A stretch of 5,204 bases of DNA from contig JAEDLN010000168.1 in the NCBI GenBank assembly GCA_016295275.1, forward strand, positions 1-5,204. The letters run 5' to 3'. The stretch is from Kiritimatiellia bacterium. Its GTDB lineage: Bacteria > Verrucomicrobiota > Kiritimatiellia > RFP12 > UBA3636. The position numbers and the translations under genes were made by a program. The notes under the pieces were generated by a model that was not told the DNA's origin, did no database searches, and saw nothing but the letters and a program-made list of their open reading frames with translations. This document shows, piece by piece, positions 5,123 through 5,204 of the stretch; the first letter of the stretch is position 1, and each line of letters opens with the position of its first letter.

Positions 5123-5204
5123 GTGATTCCGCCGCGGTGCGCGGCGGTGGCGCGCCGCCCCGGGGCACGGGCGGCGCGCGGGGAAGGGCGCGGGGAAGGG
5201 CGCC
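5119..5204 (+). CDS. Start of an unidentified ORF, running off the window
   Basis: An ATG at 5119 overlaps the prepilin-like stop codon as ATGA, the classic arrangement for translational coupling. The frame stays open for 28 codons to the window edge. It begins MSDSAAVRGGGAPPRG and goes into Ala-Arg-Gly-Arg repeats. The segment is low-complexity, Gly/Arg/Ala-rich and almost entirely G and C after 5129, so it cannot be assigned. By position it could be another pilin-like gene with a long basic leader. The two perfect hairpins inside it also allow that this is a non-coding structured or repeat element and the ATG is accidental. Confidence 0.35.
   Translation, partial: MSDSAAVRGGGAPPRGTGGARGRARGRA
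5129..5147. repeat. Perfect 8-bp GC hairpin just after the prepilin-like stop
   Basis: CCGCCGCG (5129-5136) and CGCGGCGG (5140-5147) are exact reverse complements around GTG. It begins seven bases after the TGA stop at 5120-5122. No T-run follows. As RNA it would be very stable and would sit about ten bases inside any ORF begun at 5119. Confidence 0.6.
5150..5179. repeat. Perfect 11-bp GC-only hairpin
   Basis: GCGCGCCGCCC (5150-5160) and GGGCGGCGCGC (5169-5179) are exact reverse complements around an eight-base loop CGGGGCAC. It directly follows the smaller hairpin. Together they could protect the 3' end of the rny-prepilin transcript, act as a repeat element of the REP kind, or attenuate the next ORF. 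No T-run is visible before the window ends, so an intrinsic terminator is not supported. Confidence 0.65.
5176..5204 (+). repeat. 12-bp tandem repeat encoding Ala-Arg-Gly-Arg
   Basis: GCGCGGGGAAGG occurs at 5176-5187 and again, exactly, at 5188-5199, with the first four bases of a possible third copy before the window ends. In the frame of the ORF from 5119 each unit reads Ala-Arg-Gly-Arg, and the period keeps frame. Total copy number is unknown because the sequence stops here. Confidence 0.7.

Overview
The window carries four protein-coding genes and the start of a fifth, in two blocks that look compositionally different. The left block (31-2034, minus strand) is one gene for a family GH51 alpha-L-arabinofuranosidase of the type found in gut and rumen Bacteroidales (Prevotella/Bacteroides-like). 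It has no visible Shine-Dalgarno sequence, and its early codons favour CTC for Leu and ATC for Ile. The right block (2377-5204, plus strand) holds a split-barrel flavin-binding/2x[4Fe-4S] fusion protein, RNase Y (rny), a small prepilin-like protein and the beginning of another ORF. These use TTG/TTA for Leu and mixed ATT/ATC for Ile. RNase Y together with type IV pilin-like proteins in a moderately GC-rich genome would fit a gut-dwelling member of the PVC group (Verrucomicrobiota, Kiritimatiellota or Lentisphaerota), but this assignment is a guess. The contrast between blocks means either that the GH51 gene was acquired horizontally or that the contig is chimeric.

Layout: 1-30 is the sequence downstream of the GH51 gene. 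31-2034 is GH51, with both catalytic glutamates present but a signal peptide that looks damaged. 2035-2376 is a 342-base divergent intergenic region with a strong imperfect hairpin (2287-2325) just upstream of a candidate extended -10 promoter (2334-2362). 2377-3039 is the flavin/ferredoxin fusion, ending in a hairpin plus T-run that overlaps its stop codon. 3079-4662 is RNase Y, with membrane anchor, coiled coil, KH and HD domains intact. 4652-5122 is a prepilin-like gene overlapping the end of rny by 11 bases. From 5119 an ORF overlaps the prepilin gene by ATGA and runs off the window through two perfect GC-only or nearly GC-only hairpins and a 12-base tandem repeat.

How the genes work together: the three or four right-hand ORFs are collinear and tightly packed, and overlapping starts and stops suggest translational coupling from rny onward. 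RNase Y is a membrane-tethered endoribonuclease that initiates mRNA decay; the prepilin-like protein would be inserted in the same membrane. Nothing in the sequence shows a direct functional link between them. The GH51 enzyme belongs to plant arabinan/arabinoxylan breakdown and is functionally unrelated to the right block. I found no CRISPR array, tRNA, rRNA, transposase or phage gene.
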